Both the position numbers and the translations under genes were made by a program. 64,000 nt of DNA, taken from NCBI GenBank assembly GCA_016165875.1, contig JABBOT010000007.1, forward strand, positions 11,983,227 to 12,047,226. The letters are read 5' to 3'. This DNA comes from Acanthopleura granulata (taxonomy: Eukaryota > Mollusca > Polyplacophora > Chitonida > Chitonidae). Shown here piece after piece: positions 50,136 through 62,617 of the stretch; within the stretch, counting starts at the first letter, position 1, and every line of letters starts with the position of its first letter. The notes beneath the pieces were generated by a model. It was not told the DNA's origin. It searched no databases and saw nothing but the letters and a program-made list of their open reading frames with translations.

Positions 50136-50411
50136 ATGGCTGACTTTTTTCTCTCTCCCTCTCCCTCTCTTCACCTCTGTTCTGTCGGCGTACAAAATGT
50201 TCGCTATGGGCACATCCCCGGAGCTGCAACCCCGATGACACCCCTGAAAACTTCCGCTAACGTTTTACACGGTTCATCGATTACTACACGTATGGCTACA
50301 AGCAGACTGCCCATGTGTCAATCTCCAAGCGCCATGGACACTGTTATTATCTCGGTTGATGAATTTAACATGAAAGACAGATGGAATGGCGGAGAATCCA
50401 TTCGAGAGTAA
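50136..50411 (+). CDS. Candidate small ORF, 91 codons, unknown
   Basis: ATG in good context (A at -3, G at +4) opens a 91-codon frame to TAA. The N-terminal part reads through a CT-rich tract (FFLSPSPSLH), then a Thr/Ser/Met-rich middle and an acidic, hydrophilic end (VDEFNMKDRWNGG). No domain was recognised. Frames of this length are common by chance in this GC-balanced region, so it may be nothing more than conserved or random intronic DNA. Confidence 0.15.
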   Translation: MADFFLSPSPSLHLCSVGVQNVRYGHIPGAATPMTPLKTSANVLHGSSITTRMATSRLPMCQSPSAMDTVIISVDEFNMKDRWNGGESIRE

Positions 50412-50714
50412 CCAAGCATCTTAACAGCTCTCGGAGATCGTGCTTGGCTTAGGAGCCGCCATGTTAACGGACTAGCTCCAGGTCTAACTATCAGCTAACA
50501 TTTGCCTTACCAATACAAATCGAAAAGCGTATTATTTGGACAGGAGATCAGGGGACATGATTAAACCTTCCCAGGGTAGTGTCTCGCCGCACTGGTGCAT
50601 TAGGGTTGGACTCGTCCTTGCGCAGGTCACCTTCGTAGGTGTCGGACTGCCGCGGTTGTAGGCAGCCGAGCGTCAAGGGGACACACCGTAAGGCCCAGGT
50701 AGATCGTCTAAGGT

Positions 50715-51017
50715 ATGCAATGTTCTTTGGGAAGATCAGAGATCGATCCTGAAACCACTGCGTCCATTGGGGTCACGTTGGGTTCGAATAGCCTCGATGA
50801 CCACCCCGAAGCATCAGGGAGAAGTATATCTTCTGTACTGCCAGCCTATACTCCCTACGATGGCGTGAGTGAAGCCAAGTATAGACTGCAGTCTGAGAAC
50901 GACCTTGGCTTGAACATATACACCCGGGCCACGTTCTGCTATCCACATGGCGGGGATCAGCTGAGCTTAGTCTCCCATCAGACCCAATCCAATTATCTTT
51001 ACCACTATTACGCCTGA
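50715..51017 (+). CDS. Candidate small ORF or exon, 100 codons, unknown
   Basis: ATG at 50715 opens a frame of 100 codons to TGA. Composition is protein-like: Ser/Thr/Asp-rich start, a Tyr-rich segment (AYTPYDGVSEAKYRL) and an aromatic end (NYLYHYYA). The preceding bases AGGT do not form a clear acceptor. It lies 304 bp beyond the previous ORF on the same strand but in a different frame. No family recognised; chance is likely. Confidence 0.15.
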   Translation: MQCSLGRSEIDPETTASIGVTLGSNSLDDHPEASGRSISSVLPAYTPYDGVSEAKYRLQSENDLGLNIYTRATFCYPHGGDQLSLVSHQTQSNYLYHYYA

Positions 51018-54000
51018 CTTATGGTTTGCAACACGTAACATATTGCCTCCTAATGTAATGGAAGCCCACACCAAGGCTAATCTGGTACGAAACCGCCGTG
51101 ACTTTCACAAGATCGCCCTGGCGCGCACCGAGAGTTTGGCATCGCCTCGGCCCATAATTGATATTTATTGTCACTTGATCATAATTTATCTGCTTGGAAC
51201 ATCCCCCGTTTATGGCGCGATCCATTATCCCCTGGCACCCGCCAGGTAAACGGGGCCAACTTCCACCGGCAAGCAACCACCATGGATTACCTACCTGTCC
51301 TCCTAGTTGGACCGATGATATCCACCGAGCCTCTTAGCACTCGTTAAGCATAATCAACCATTATTTGTACCGGCTTTTGGTTGGATTAACGCATCACACA
51401 GCCTTGTGGTTGAGTCCTCATGGCTCTCTGTAGGATTCACATAAGTGCGGGTTGTGTGATATATAGTGCACTAAGGCAACTGTGCACGCATCTAAACAGC
51501 TGTGGTGCATACATGCATGCACATTTCCTTTTCTTTCCCTTGGCGATAAATGGAATAAGATTTTACCCTGGATTCGCAGGTGAGCTCCCACCACTGCTAT
51601 TATAAAGTCAACGAATTTCTCCTCTGTATCAGGCTAAGCAAGTTTTCAAATGATATCCTTTAAAGAAACAATCGTCGTTAGAAGTGGCTGCTGTGTTGTT
51701 TTGGTAAGACCACACATAAAAAAAGAAAACAATCACATGCTACGATACGCGCACCTTTCAACAATGTGCATCACTATCAGGAAATATAAATACACACTAT
51801 TTCCAACAACAACAACTCCTCACATAGATTTTCCAGCGGATTAATATGGGTACACCATAACTGCTTCGACTTGAGATACACTGCCCTCTTTATCAGCCAG
51901 TGACCTGGGGACCTGTCACAAACGGAAGGTTACAACCTGTGTTTCGGTATCCTTTGACTGCCCGTGACTCATAATTTTAAAAATAAAAATAAAAATAATA
52001 ATTAAAGAATTAATAATTATTATTATTACTTATACACCGAAAGATTTTTTTCTACACCGTAAAGATCAGATGTACATGGATCTTGTATATAAGAGTGCCT
52101 TACTCTGTGGGTTTTTTTGTAGATTCAGTGGCGTTTTCTGATTACTGACAACCCGTGTTGTGGTCTTCAATGTACATAGATCATATAAATGTACATGTAT
52201 TTTCCAATTTTTTCTATGGGACAAGCGACAGATATGTGTTGTGTGCAGGAAACTACTTCCTGTTTTGTTTTTTTTTTAGCTTTTAGTGTTTAGTTTTGTT
52301 GTGGTGTTTTTTTTCTTCTTTAAGCCAGATGCCTATTCCTAACCACCCTCACCCCCCCCCCCCGAGATAAGGTGGAAGAACGAGGTTAAGGACGAATCGC
52401 AATGACCATAAATCCTCATTGTTAGGCACCAGGCCCTCGCGTCAGAATCGACACTGAAATGCAATATAGAGGTGTTGGCGGTGACCTCCTGCTCTCTAGT
52501 AGAGCTATCTGTTTTGTCTTGTTGATCAAGGAAGCTGTGGGGAGAGATTTTCCACAAGCGAATCAATCTCTCTCAATAATATACCGGTTAGAGTGTTAGG
52601 AAAGAGTCGAGTGGAGAGAGAGAGGGAGAGAGATACACAGCAGCCGGTGAAAGATTGGAAAAACTATGATCGCCGTCACGCTTATTTACTTGCAGTCTTT
52701 AATCAAGACCTCGTTTTAGAACTGATCGCTTGAATGGTTTCTATTAATTTCCACAGCCGACTAAAATGAAGTGGAAATCTGGCTAATTTGACCAGGAATA
52801 AAATACTCGCCCCAGAGATTACTGGATGCGGGAAAGAAAAGAGCGACTTGTCGTCTCCAGCGATGTATAGCGTCGTCCATTGAGAAAACACAATGTACAC
52901 GCTTATGAGAAACCTGTGTTACAATATTTAGTATCCGTCTTCGATAATTTGGGCGTATCGTGGGTTAACGCCACAAGGTTACGGATTTGTGAAGTATTGC
53001 AAAATCTTAGGCCCTAATTAAATATTACATCAAAATATGACAATTTAAGAAATATGGGTTTCTAAGAAACCAGATAAGGCGATATAAGGCTCTGAGTCAC
53101 CTTCCATATGTTCACAATGTAGAAGGTTCTCGTCTACAAGGAAATATGAAGTGAAATTGCTAACGAATTGCAGCTACAGTCGTGTGCGGCCCACTGCATG
53201 GCGTGCAGTGTTGCTAAACTCTAGGTAAATGATGTATGGTATGGTGTTTCTGTGCTGAAAGGGTCTAGGCGATTTATCTTCGCCACGTTCTTGCACATGG
53301 CATTCTTATTAGGCTGATCACAAATAAAAGATACGTGTAAATTGTGGCTGAGCCGGCACTGTGGACATATTTCCACACACGCTTTCTCTTCTTCTTTTCA
53401 ACTGCAATCTGTTTGCTTGATTTATTTATCGTCCTGCGTCGCTATCATTGGGCACAAGCAATTATCGCCCGGCTGTTTTATGTGGAATGTTGATGAACGT
53501 ACGCGGACTGTACGCCGAGGATAGAGTGCCCGGTCTCTCGCCATCGGTAATGATGTCACAACCCGTGTCCTCATTGCGCCGTGTGGCCGAGCGACCACTA
53601 CTTACTGAAACACAGCACAGCACCCGCGACTTGATGAAAATACGTGATGACTGACGTCAATGCTTGTAATGGCGAGGGCCACGGAGCCTCGGCCAGAGAT
53701 TTACGGGTCAACCTACCATGTCTCGTGATAGAAAGCCACAGTTGTAATACATATTTTTCAGAGTAAGAACATGGTAGCCTATACAGCTATGTGTTGACAT
53801 GGGTGGCGGAATATTGGAAGAGTATATTAGCTCAAAGCCATATAGCACTCGAAGCACCTTTCAACCTAATACTGTATCAGTCTGCTTCTCCGGATTACCT
53901 CAACTATTCACGTCTCGTATAGAAATGAAAAAATGGTTTGTCGTAATTATATCGCCGGACGGATGGAAAATGACGGTTTGGATTAACCCAAGAAAAAACC

Positions 54001-57000
54001 CCTCTTTTTGCATCTGCTAGATATCTCGTTAATATACATGTTCTATGAAGACAACATAAAAAATCTCGAATATCATGGTGTTAGGTATTGAATCATCTGT
54101 CGAGACCAGATTAGTTTATGTGCACAAATCTTACAACATGGGAACTACATGTATGTTAATCAGTGGCATTCTCAAACCTTGTGCAGGATTGTTCACCCGT
54201 GATTTCAAAACACAGAGATCCGTCGAAATTCGGAGGCTAAGCTTTGGATGTTATCAGCGTACTTTCCCTTTTTGGGGAATCTTGTTAGGGTCATGTTTCG
54301 AGAGGTACAGCTCCAGGTTAATAAACTTGCTTAGCTGCAATTGCCTAAGTCTGACAGGCTTCAGGGTCGCTGTGCTCAACACATCACGGTCTCTGGTGGG
54401 GTGGGAGGTGGGGTTGGCTCAGCAAGGCAATACACCAGTTCACCGCTACATTCTGTATTCATTCCAAAGCTTGGGAGAGTGTATTTGTCCCCTTAAGCTA
54501 CCCCATTCTTCTCAAGAGGCGGACTCTTGTCGACCCTTACTAGCCAATTGACCTGACGGTGGGGTCTCAATCGTATCTGTGTGGAAGCAGAGGGCCTAAC
54601 TGTACTACCACGGCCACAGCTCTATGTATTGCGGTCCCAATGCCGTTACACACATTTGCATATTCTCCCTGACCACACCAATCCAATTTGCCAAACAATG
54701 TGCATATTGCGTTCTTGGCTACGCCATTTTTGATTCAGTTTGTGACAGATGCGAGGGTAATTAGCAGTCCAAAGCAGCGTCTAGTCGGCTTGCTTGGCTT
54801 CGTCCTAACATGATCCCAGAATCTCCATTTTTTTTTGTTTCTTGTTGCTTCGAGACCACCAATGGTAATCTGACTCTCAGAATAAGCCCCCTAACCTGTG
54901 GTTCTATCAGTGCATCGCTAATAACTTACCGCTCCTTTTCGCGCAAACTGGCGAAATTGAATGGAAACGTTTCCAAATAGGTTTTCAATGCCTATAAGAT
55001 GAAAAAAGTATGCCAGGCTGATTTGCAATCGGTGCATCCAGAAGACCGCTGTGATGCCGCACGCGACCTTGACGTACCCGGCCCGTTGCTTCTGCTAAAA
55101 TATTTATATATTTTAACTTGATTCGCCCTGAAGGGATGCTCACTGCACTCGGTCACGTGACTTATGGCTTCATTAAGATAGCGATTATGCGATAACTATT
55201 GATTAAGGCTCTCCTTATTTCCAGATGTGTAGAGCTCAGATCAATAGGTAAATCAGTGGAGTCAAGGTACTGGCCGTGTAGATTATCAGCCTCTTCCAGT
55301 TCTTTGTCTTTGAAACAAAGCGGATGTGCAAACGGAGCTCCCACGCCAAAGGAAGGAAGTCAACTGCTTTTCCTATGGTGAATCTGGCAAAGATGCATTC
55401 TGATTCTGTGTTCCTTGAATTTGTTCAATGCGCTGACTGCAGCGACTTATTTGTTGGGGACCTTTACCACTGTGATGTCAACGGTTTGTGTTACTGAGTT
55501 CCATAGTGCCATTCAGTGCTGTTCTTTTTATCAATGTAGATTATGTTTGCTTCTGTCAATCTGCAAACTAGTCAAAGTTTGATTTCACAAGCCTGGGTAA
55601 TCAGTGTTACGTGGATAATAATGGGGAAAAAAATCATGTTTAGCTTCGGTAAGGAGATGTATGATAAGATGACGTTGTGGTTGTTCTCGTCGTTGTTGGG
55701 GCGGTGTTCGTCTAGTTCTTCTTGGCCATAAGGTGCAGTTTTTGAAATACACATGACCAGCTTCTTGTGATCGCACAGCGGCCATTTTTTTTCATGTGCT
55801 TTGCAGTTATGTGAATGCTTTTCTTTTGTCTAAATGTGTACTGATATGAAGTTTATTCTTTTGATCCTGTTGGGAAATTAGGACTATCATCCTCTTCTCC
55901 CCACACTTGCCTAAATTCCACAAGCGTTAATTACACCTTTGTACAAGGGAGTGTGTAGTGGATAGAACAGTAATGGCAGCTCCATACCTCGTAATCTGAG
56001 TGGCGTTCTGTGGAATTCTGATTAGGTTAGCATTTGACCTGCTCGCTCAAAATCACTTCTCCATGGCGTGGCCAGCAACACCCGTGTGTGTGGTTGCGAC
56101 AGAGAGTGTAATACATGAATCTAAGGGCGAACAGCGCATGTCTGTTGACAGGTGCCCTCGCCTACAGATGGTCAACACCTGTTCCGTCATCTTACCGACA
56201 ATCCATGTACCCGTCACTCACACGCCTGTTCACCCCACGTGTGCGCCCAGATAGGCAGGCTTGGCGTATGTAACTACATGTCATGCCGAGCAAGAACAAA
56301 CAACCGCCCGCAACATACATGCTGTGTTATTGTTCTAACTCGTGTAAAATGTGCGGTAATGGCATTTCTAAATTCACTCTAAACTGACATATGTAGGGCA
56401 CCAGAAACCTTTTCTTAATATATTATGTTGGTCTGGCCGAGTTCATCTTTAGTGCTACTGTTTGGTTTTGTTAAAATGTTTGCTTCCTTAATATATTGAT
56501 ACAGCTGAGAAATAATATTAATGTTGAAAATATAAGAAAACTGTTATAGCATTTCTGGAAAACAAATTCCACTTTTCTTTCTCACTGAGTGTTGTTTTTA
56601 CAATGTGCTTTTGTGTATGTTTTCGGTAATCTACTTGACCTAGTTATAGAGGGTACGAGGGTCTACCATCCCCGAGGTGGGGACTGATTTATGTGCTATA
56701 TATTATGTGGTATATAGCGTCTTTTCAGATGCCAATTGTTTTTGTCTGTGCCAGTTACAACGGTAACAAACCCTCGCCTTTGTTCGTGCTGGTAATGAGG
56801 CGTAAAGAGTACATGATACACCGCGGTCTCAATTCACCAGCCTGTTTATCTACATGTCACATCTGAAAGTGGCAGTGTCGCCTGCGCAGCGCGACAAGAT
56901 TGGTTCGAAGGAGATGTTTGTTCTGGCCACGGTCTCTTGAAACTCAATGGCGAAATCCGACTGTGAATCATCAAAGCTCTCCGTGTTAGTAGTCTGCAAG

Positions 57001-57601
57001 AGGGCATATAGCCTGCAAGTGGCCAGTCTTCGATGCAGTCCAAGTACCAAGCAATTAATGATCTTATCGCCGATGCTCTTTTAACTCGTACGACATGATT
57101 TATTGTGGGCTCCGATCCGAGCGGACAAGCTGCGATGGCAGATTCGCCATCCAAATACCGCAATAGAATTCCTAATCTCCATAAATGCGACCGCTGATTT
57201 GAAATGTGTACAATTCCTAAAGGACAGTTTGCGAAATTAACAACGTTACACGTCCCTCTCTCTCGCTGCATACACCCATTGTATTTTTTGTGCGTTTTGT
57301 CTTTTCTTTACCCGGTAGTCTTTCCCCTTCGACTTTCACCCTGGTCGATACATCAGTGACAGTAGTTGGTCAAACTGGGGGCGAAAACAGATTCCATCGT
57401 GAAAACAGTGTGAGGGCTGATCTACTTCTCTCCGGGGCTTCCTATGTACATTATGGAATCGAACGTGTGTGGGTCTATAAACGAAGTGGATGGTGCTCGT
57501 TTGCCATACTCTATTTTGGTGCATGAAATAGATGAATTCCAACTACTTCAGTGAATCAACAAAGACAATTTTGTAAGCCAGGATCAGTTATGAAGTACTT
57601 C
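51018..57601. other. SINE-free stretch with many overlapping open frames; no supported gene
   Basis: About 6.6 kb. The longest frames are 54075-54551 (plus, 158 codons) and 56846-57271 (minus, 141 codons); neither has a recognised motif or good splice pair. A C run lies at 52351-52363, a GA-rich tract at 52612-52633, an AAAAT/ATT-rich patch at 51975-52030 and a reverse octamer ATTTGCAT at 54654-54661. It is a plausible intron or regulatory landscape for the gene proposed at 44.3 kb. Confidence 0.3.
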
Positions 57602-58107
57602 TGCATAGAACGAGCGAATATAATCCTTCAATGCTCACGTAAATAATAGACGGAAGAACCGAGCGTTAATACTTCAGTGCAGCACGAAAATAATAGACAG
57701 AACGGTGGAACATAACACTTCAATGCAGCACCTAAACATACAAAGAACGGTGGAACATAATACTTCTCTGCCGCACGTAAATAATAGACAGAACGGTCGA
57801 ACATAATACTTCAATGTGGCCCGTAAATAATAGACAGAACGGTCGAACATAATACTTCAATGCAGCACGTAAATAATAGACAGAATGGTCGAACATAATA
57901 CTTCAATGTAGCCCGTAAATAATAGACAGAACGGTCGAACATAATACTTCAATGAAGCACGTACGTAATAGACAGAACGGTCGAACATAATACTTCCATG
58001 CAGCACCTAAACATACACAGAACGGTCGAACATAATATTTCAATGCAGCACGTAAATAATAGACAGAACGGTCGAACATAATACTTCAGTGTAGCACGTA
58101 AATAAAG
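57602..58107. repeat. 46-bp tandem minisatellite, about eleven units
   Basis: The unit reads CAGCACGTAAATAATAGACA, then GAACGGTCGAACATAATACT, then TCAATG (46 bases). Central units are almost identical, while the first two are diverged. A variant unit with CCTAAACATACA occurs at about 57726 and again at about 58001, 275 bp apart (six units), suggesting that a multi-unit block was duplicated. The right edge ends sharply at GTAAATAAAGGAACGC. Confidence 0.95.
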
Positions 58108-61100
58108 GAACGCAATATGCTAAGCGCTGTCTCCCAAATGGTCCGTGACGGCAGGTACCCAACCATGTGCAACCTGAAATAATGAAACCTTTCGTTTCTG
58201 AAGCGGTCGGCTGCGCACCCCAGATATTGTGTCATAAATTGAGGGGAGCTGTCAACCCAGTAGCCCCGTAAAGTGAGGATCCATGAACGTCCTTGTGTGC
58301 GATTGCAAGGGATATTGAAGTAGTTAAAGCGGACAATGTCGTCACATGCAATCCCTTTTTTCCCCCTCTCAGTTGTCTGTGTTGGGACAGGCGCCCTGTC
58401 TTAAGAGCTTGGCAGGGTACAACCTCATACCCATACCGTTTCTGTCCGGAACACACCCAGTCGCTTTATTGTTCACGTGGAGCAAAATTTCTCTGTTCGC
58501 CCGTTGTGCAAATTAATTCACCATTGTCAGCATTAAGGCAGGACACGTGTTTGGAGATGCATCGTATCTGGGGGTCCGCCTTTGATGGACAATGAATGAG
58601 AGTGAGCGGAAGCATGGGGCTAATGCCCAGTTGCTTGAGACACACAGTCTAAGCTCGGCACATTCTCACAGCTAAAGGACGCAGTCCCCTACTGAGAAGG
58701 CGTGTAGAATTTTTGTCCAATTACGGCTTTTTTCCCTTTTAACCGGAAAATCAAGGCTGTTAATAGACTTCATTAATCCGAGGAGAGAGTCTTAATAAGC
58801 AAGACATTTAGCTGGATTGAAGATTAGTGGCGTTGTTGGTCAATGGCCCACATACAGTTGCCAGAAACTGTCAACTGCAATCTTCCCAGCTTGACCCAGC
58901 CCAATGATTCTCCATTAGTTTTTTAATTCACTCTCTGGTGTTCCTAAATCACAAGGTATAAGTGGTTCTGTGTTCCGTTCAGTTATTGACGTGGAGAAGA
59001 ATTTCGTTGAACAAGTAGTAAAAACAGTAAACAAGATCATGAAACTGGGTTCTATTTGTCACACCATGCTTTGCCAATGAGGAAATGGTTATTACATATG
59101 GGAGTAGAGACTTCGCTTTACGTTGGGGGTCATGAACAATTAGAGAATAGGGTATATGCTTATATATGTTTATGACTTGATATTTACATAGGCCTATGTC
59201 GCTTTCCTTGAGTGCTACCATCTAAGTTTTCTCCCATGATGACAGTGTAAAACGGAATTTGATTGCTATAAGAGGATTAAGGATTAATTACAAGTGTCCT
59301 TCACTCAGCATGTATTTATTTAGTGTGGGCAGATACCCACCCTGTGGTGCACCTGCTGTTTGCATCCGGTGTGCCAGGCTTGCTCGCACAGATCATTAAC
59401 ACTCAATTGAAATAAACTCCTATTTATTATTGTCTTATGTCATGTACTGGTCGAAAGGGACATTGGTATAGAAGGGTCAAATGGACAAATAATGTGTATC
59501 TGTGGTTCAATTATGGGGCGTGTGGAGAGCGACAAAGCTCGCTGGACGAATAGCTCACCAGGTGAGACCCCATTGTGGACTGGTTATGTGGGGGCACCTT
59601 AAGTGCTGCTTCTGGTGACCATTAGCACCAATTTAAAAGTATTTACCTTTGCTACACCTGAATGTGGCAGGTGATCGGACAGCGGCTGACCACACTCTCC
59701 CTCAGGTGATCGCCTCTTCATGGGAAACGGACAATACTTGGTCATTTACTGACTATTGTTGCCGCCGACAATACGGAGAACTGGCGACACTTGTGACGCC
59801 AGTTGCGCCAGTCTAACAACAACATTCCTTTGCGATTAGCTTCTACATTCATCGCTCTGCGTTTTTTATATTTGTGTATGGCCATCATTCCTTCATTTCT
59901 CCTCTTGTAACCTGCACCCAGCTCTGGCCATATAGATACTTAAGGATAGAGCCATATTTCACGTCGATAAAGTCTTCTGAAAACATTTTTCTGAGTTGAA
60001 AAGTTGCTTTTGCAGTTTGGTCCTGGCGTTTCTTAATGGGCCACCTCTGTGTATGAAGAACTCAATGGGCCAAGTCCTTAAAAGAGGCTCTCCGTATCGA
60101 TTCCAGCCCGTTAATGAAAGGGTAGTGGCTAAGAGACATAAAACTTTTATGCAAATGAGCCCATCGTGCGCTGGGAATACCGGAAGCCCTTGTGCATACT
60201 CTTCCGGGATTCGGGACGGAAGTTTGAGCAAAAATCGAAACATAGCTTGTTCCTGTTTCTTGTGGAATCACTAGGAAAGTCTGATCACGCTTAATCCGGC
60301 CCCTCTTCACCAGTCCAACGAGTCTTTCCCACTGCGCTTAGGGCGCCATGAAATTAATACACCATATATTCCGCCCCGAAAACATTTATGACGAAGCCTA
60401 GCATATGTCGCCATAATGGCATGGTCGCCAGTGAGTCAGAGTAATGTTTGTAGCGCTGCCTCAGTAAATGTGATAATTGTTGGTGAGCCGACCGCCGGAA
60501 GATTTAAGATTTAAATGTGGGGAACTTTTAAGGGTGCAATTTCTCTATCACATTCCCCTTCCTAGGAGTAAGGACCTGCTCTGAATACAAATGAGACTCA
60601 CAAGATTTGTGATGAGGGGAACTCCAAAGAGAGACGCATTGGAAAAAGTCAGGTTGGTACATTTGCTATGGCATGATTTTTTTGGTGGGCGAGGGGAGGA
60701 AATGGGGGTGAGTAAGAGGAGGGGACACAGCGTGGTTTTGAATAATTGCGCAACGTTGCCATCAACTTTCCTGTCACAGTGTTGAAGTTTGTTTGAAATA
60801 TTGAAAAACATTGCTACCTTGCGTGAAGCTGCTAACCGATTTGACGCGTCTTAAATATTTTCATAGTTAAGATTCGTGAGGTTAATGGCATGTGGAAAAG
60901 AGGGACACCTCTATCGACGGGTCTATCAATCAAGAGCGGCGGGCTAACAGACGAGGGGATAACCCGTAATTACAGACCGTTGAAATGCTGTATCATAGGA
61001 CTTCGTTAACTACAGGGTGTTAATTTGAATACATCCCTAAATACCCGACTGGTTACACATCCTGTCCACGGACTAATGGACGTAACAACAAGTTCTCATG

Positions 61101-61967
61101 ACAAAACCCATTCAGCTCGCTGCAGTGTTGATCATAGAACTTGGCATTGAGACGACCCGGCGAAGCCGGCATGCATACGGGAATAATTTGAGACCCCAGA
61201 ATGTGGACTCATGCACGCCAGAGACTGTATTGGCTGCATTAACAGGGTAATGAGAGTTGTTCGGTGATATATCCCTTAATATCATCTTAGTGCTATGTCC
61301 ATATTGTCTACCGTTAATTTTCCGGCATCTGATTTTAAAAGGCAACGAGCCATCCATGCACATGTCGCTGTTCACTGATTCGGAACAATGTTCGCGTGTC
61401 CGTGATTACACAGAACCCCTGACTGTCTTCCCAAGCGCAAGTCAATTTCCGCTAAGGACGCTGTGGTCAAACAGGCAAACTGTACCCCCATTGTTGAAGG
61501 GAACAAGACAAAGATATGTCCGATTTGTCTTGGATCACTAGTTGCTAGCTTCCTGTAATTCTTAATGAATTTTCCTCCTGATTCCGTAATAAACTCCGCG
61601 AAGGCCGATGCCCCGAAAGACGGCCGCGCGGCCTATCCCCGCGTGTTCAGAGATCAAGAAAAAAAACCCGTAACCAAAAATAAAAAAACACCATCGTAAT
61701 TGAACAATTTAACAATATGTATATTCACTTAATCGAACTAACTAGTTACATGTTTAGTGTCACTTATACTGGAGCAAAATTATTAACCATGCTCCGAAGC
61801 GATCCAAACAAACTTGGCGTGTGTCGATTTGGCTGTCTCTGCGTGTCGGTACATTATTAAGGTTGTCTGTTGCAGATACCCCCATCTCCATAACATAGAC
61901 ATCGCTGGGATTTTCTTGGCTGCTACACTTTCTATGTTATAATATTGGAAGGAAGAAAGGCAATACA
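58108..61967. other. SINE-free stretch, no supported gene
   Basis: Overlapping frames in both strands, notably 59959-60310, where one plus and two minus frames are open at once. Low stop density in several frames reflects composition more than coding. No repeats or RNA genes seen. Confidence 0.3.
60149..60156 (+). promoter_or_regulatory. POU octamer ATGCAAAT
   Basis: Perfect octamer preceded by ACTTTT, slightly like a composite Sox-POU site (CTTTGTNATGCAAAT). It lies within a stretch open in three reading frames. Confidence 0.22.
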
Positions 61968-62498
61968 TCATCGGAAGTCCTGTGGAGTGTATATACGATA
62001 TATATGGGGACGGGGCCAATAGGACAGTGTCAGTATCGACTGCTTTGTGTATCTATGGCTCAATTGATCATGCTTACTGTTATCGTCGAAAAGGGGGTCA
62101 CAAAAAATCTCATAAATACGATGTGTGGTCTTGTAGACGTACTCTATCTTAAAGCAACACTCACTGTCGAGCGTCCGCCGACTCATGAGAATTAATATAG
62201 ATTCACAACAGTTGTCAGGACGTCTGTTTCTAGCCGTATTGATTCGAATGACCCCTAGGCCAGCGCCCATGTCCATCTGCGTATTTACTCTGCGCATTCT
62301 AAGCAAACCAACTGGGCGCTCATAGGCATTTCTGTTCAAACCCACTTCCCAGATAGACAGATTACTGACTTGTCTGTAGCCAGCATCTCCCCTGCGTAAG
62401 GAAACCAAACTGCCCACACCCTTTACGTTCTCAAACTTAACTGTGTTATCGTCTATGTGGGTTGACGGCCAAACATCAACCAAGGAGAAGTGAAGCTG
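61968..62498 (-). CDS. Longest open frame in the window; possible exon, unknown protein
   Basis: The minus frame stays open for about 177 codons from just after TAG at 62499-62501, which also gives an AG acceptor (weak pyrimidine tract) at 62499-62500. The first 70 codons have a strong excess of G in first position, as in real coding DNA. They end at a plausible donor, CGCAGA|GTAAAT (GT at 62287-62288), defining a 210-nt exon (62289-62498) of phase 0-0. Beyond that the frame is less coding-like. I recognise no domain; the segment VDVWPSTHIDDNTVKFENV is a good search query. The frame length alone is about what chance would give once per window or two. Confidence 0.25.
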   Translation of the reverse strand, partial: QLHFSLVDVWPSTHIDDNTVKFENVKGVGSLVSLRRGDAGYRQVSNLSIWEVGLNRNAYERPVGLLRMRRVNTQMDMGAGLGVIRINTARNRRPDNCCESILILMSRRTLDSECCFKIEYVYKTTHRIYEIFCDPLFDDNSKHDQLSHRYTKQSILTLSYWPRPHIYRIYTPQDFR

Positions 62499-62575
62499 CT
62501 AAATCTCGGTTATGTAAAAACCACAAAGTAAAACTTGATACTTTAGTTGTGAGGAAAGCTCTTCTGGAGAGGAAG

Positions 62576-62617
62576 ACACGGTGAGCTGGACCCGAACTCA
62601 CACCGACCACACTGGTA
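62576..62617 (-). mobile_element. SINE (main family), head fragment
   Basis: GGAGAGGAAGACACGGTGAG and CTGGACCCGAACTCACACCG match the region around the B box of the family. Core, tail and A box are absent. It is the only recognisable trace of the family right of 32.3 kb. Confidence 0.6.

Noticed and set aside
54075..54551. 158-codon plus ORF
   Set aside because: Within chance length for this base composition. Flanking frame is full of stops, and no motif or splice pair was seen.
56846..57271. 141-codon minus ORF
   Set aside because: No recognised motif, overlapping minus frame also open; composition effect.
57602..58107. CRISPR-like impression of regular repeats
   Set aside because: Units are directly adjacent 46-mers without unique spacers, and the genome is eukaryotic; this is a minisatellite.
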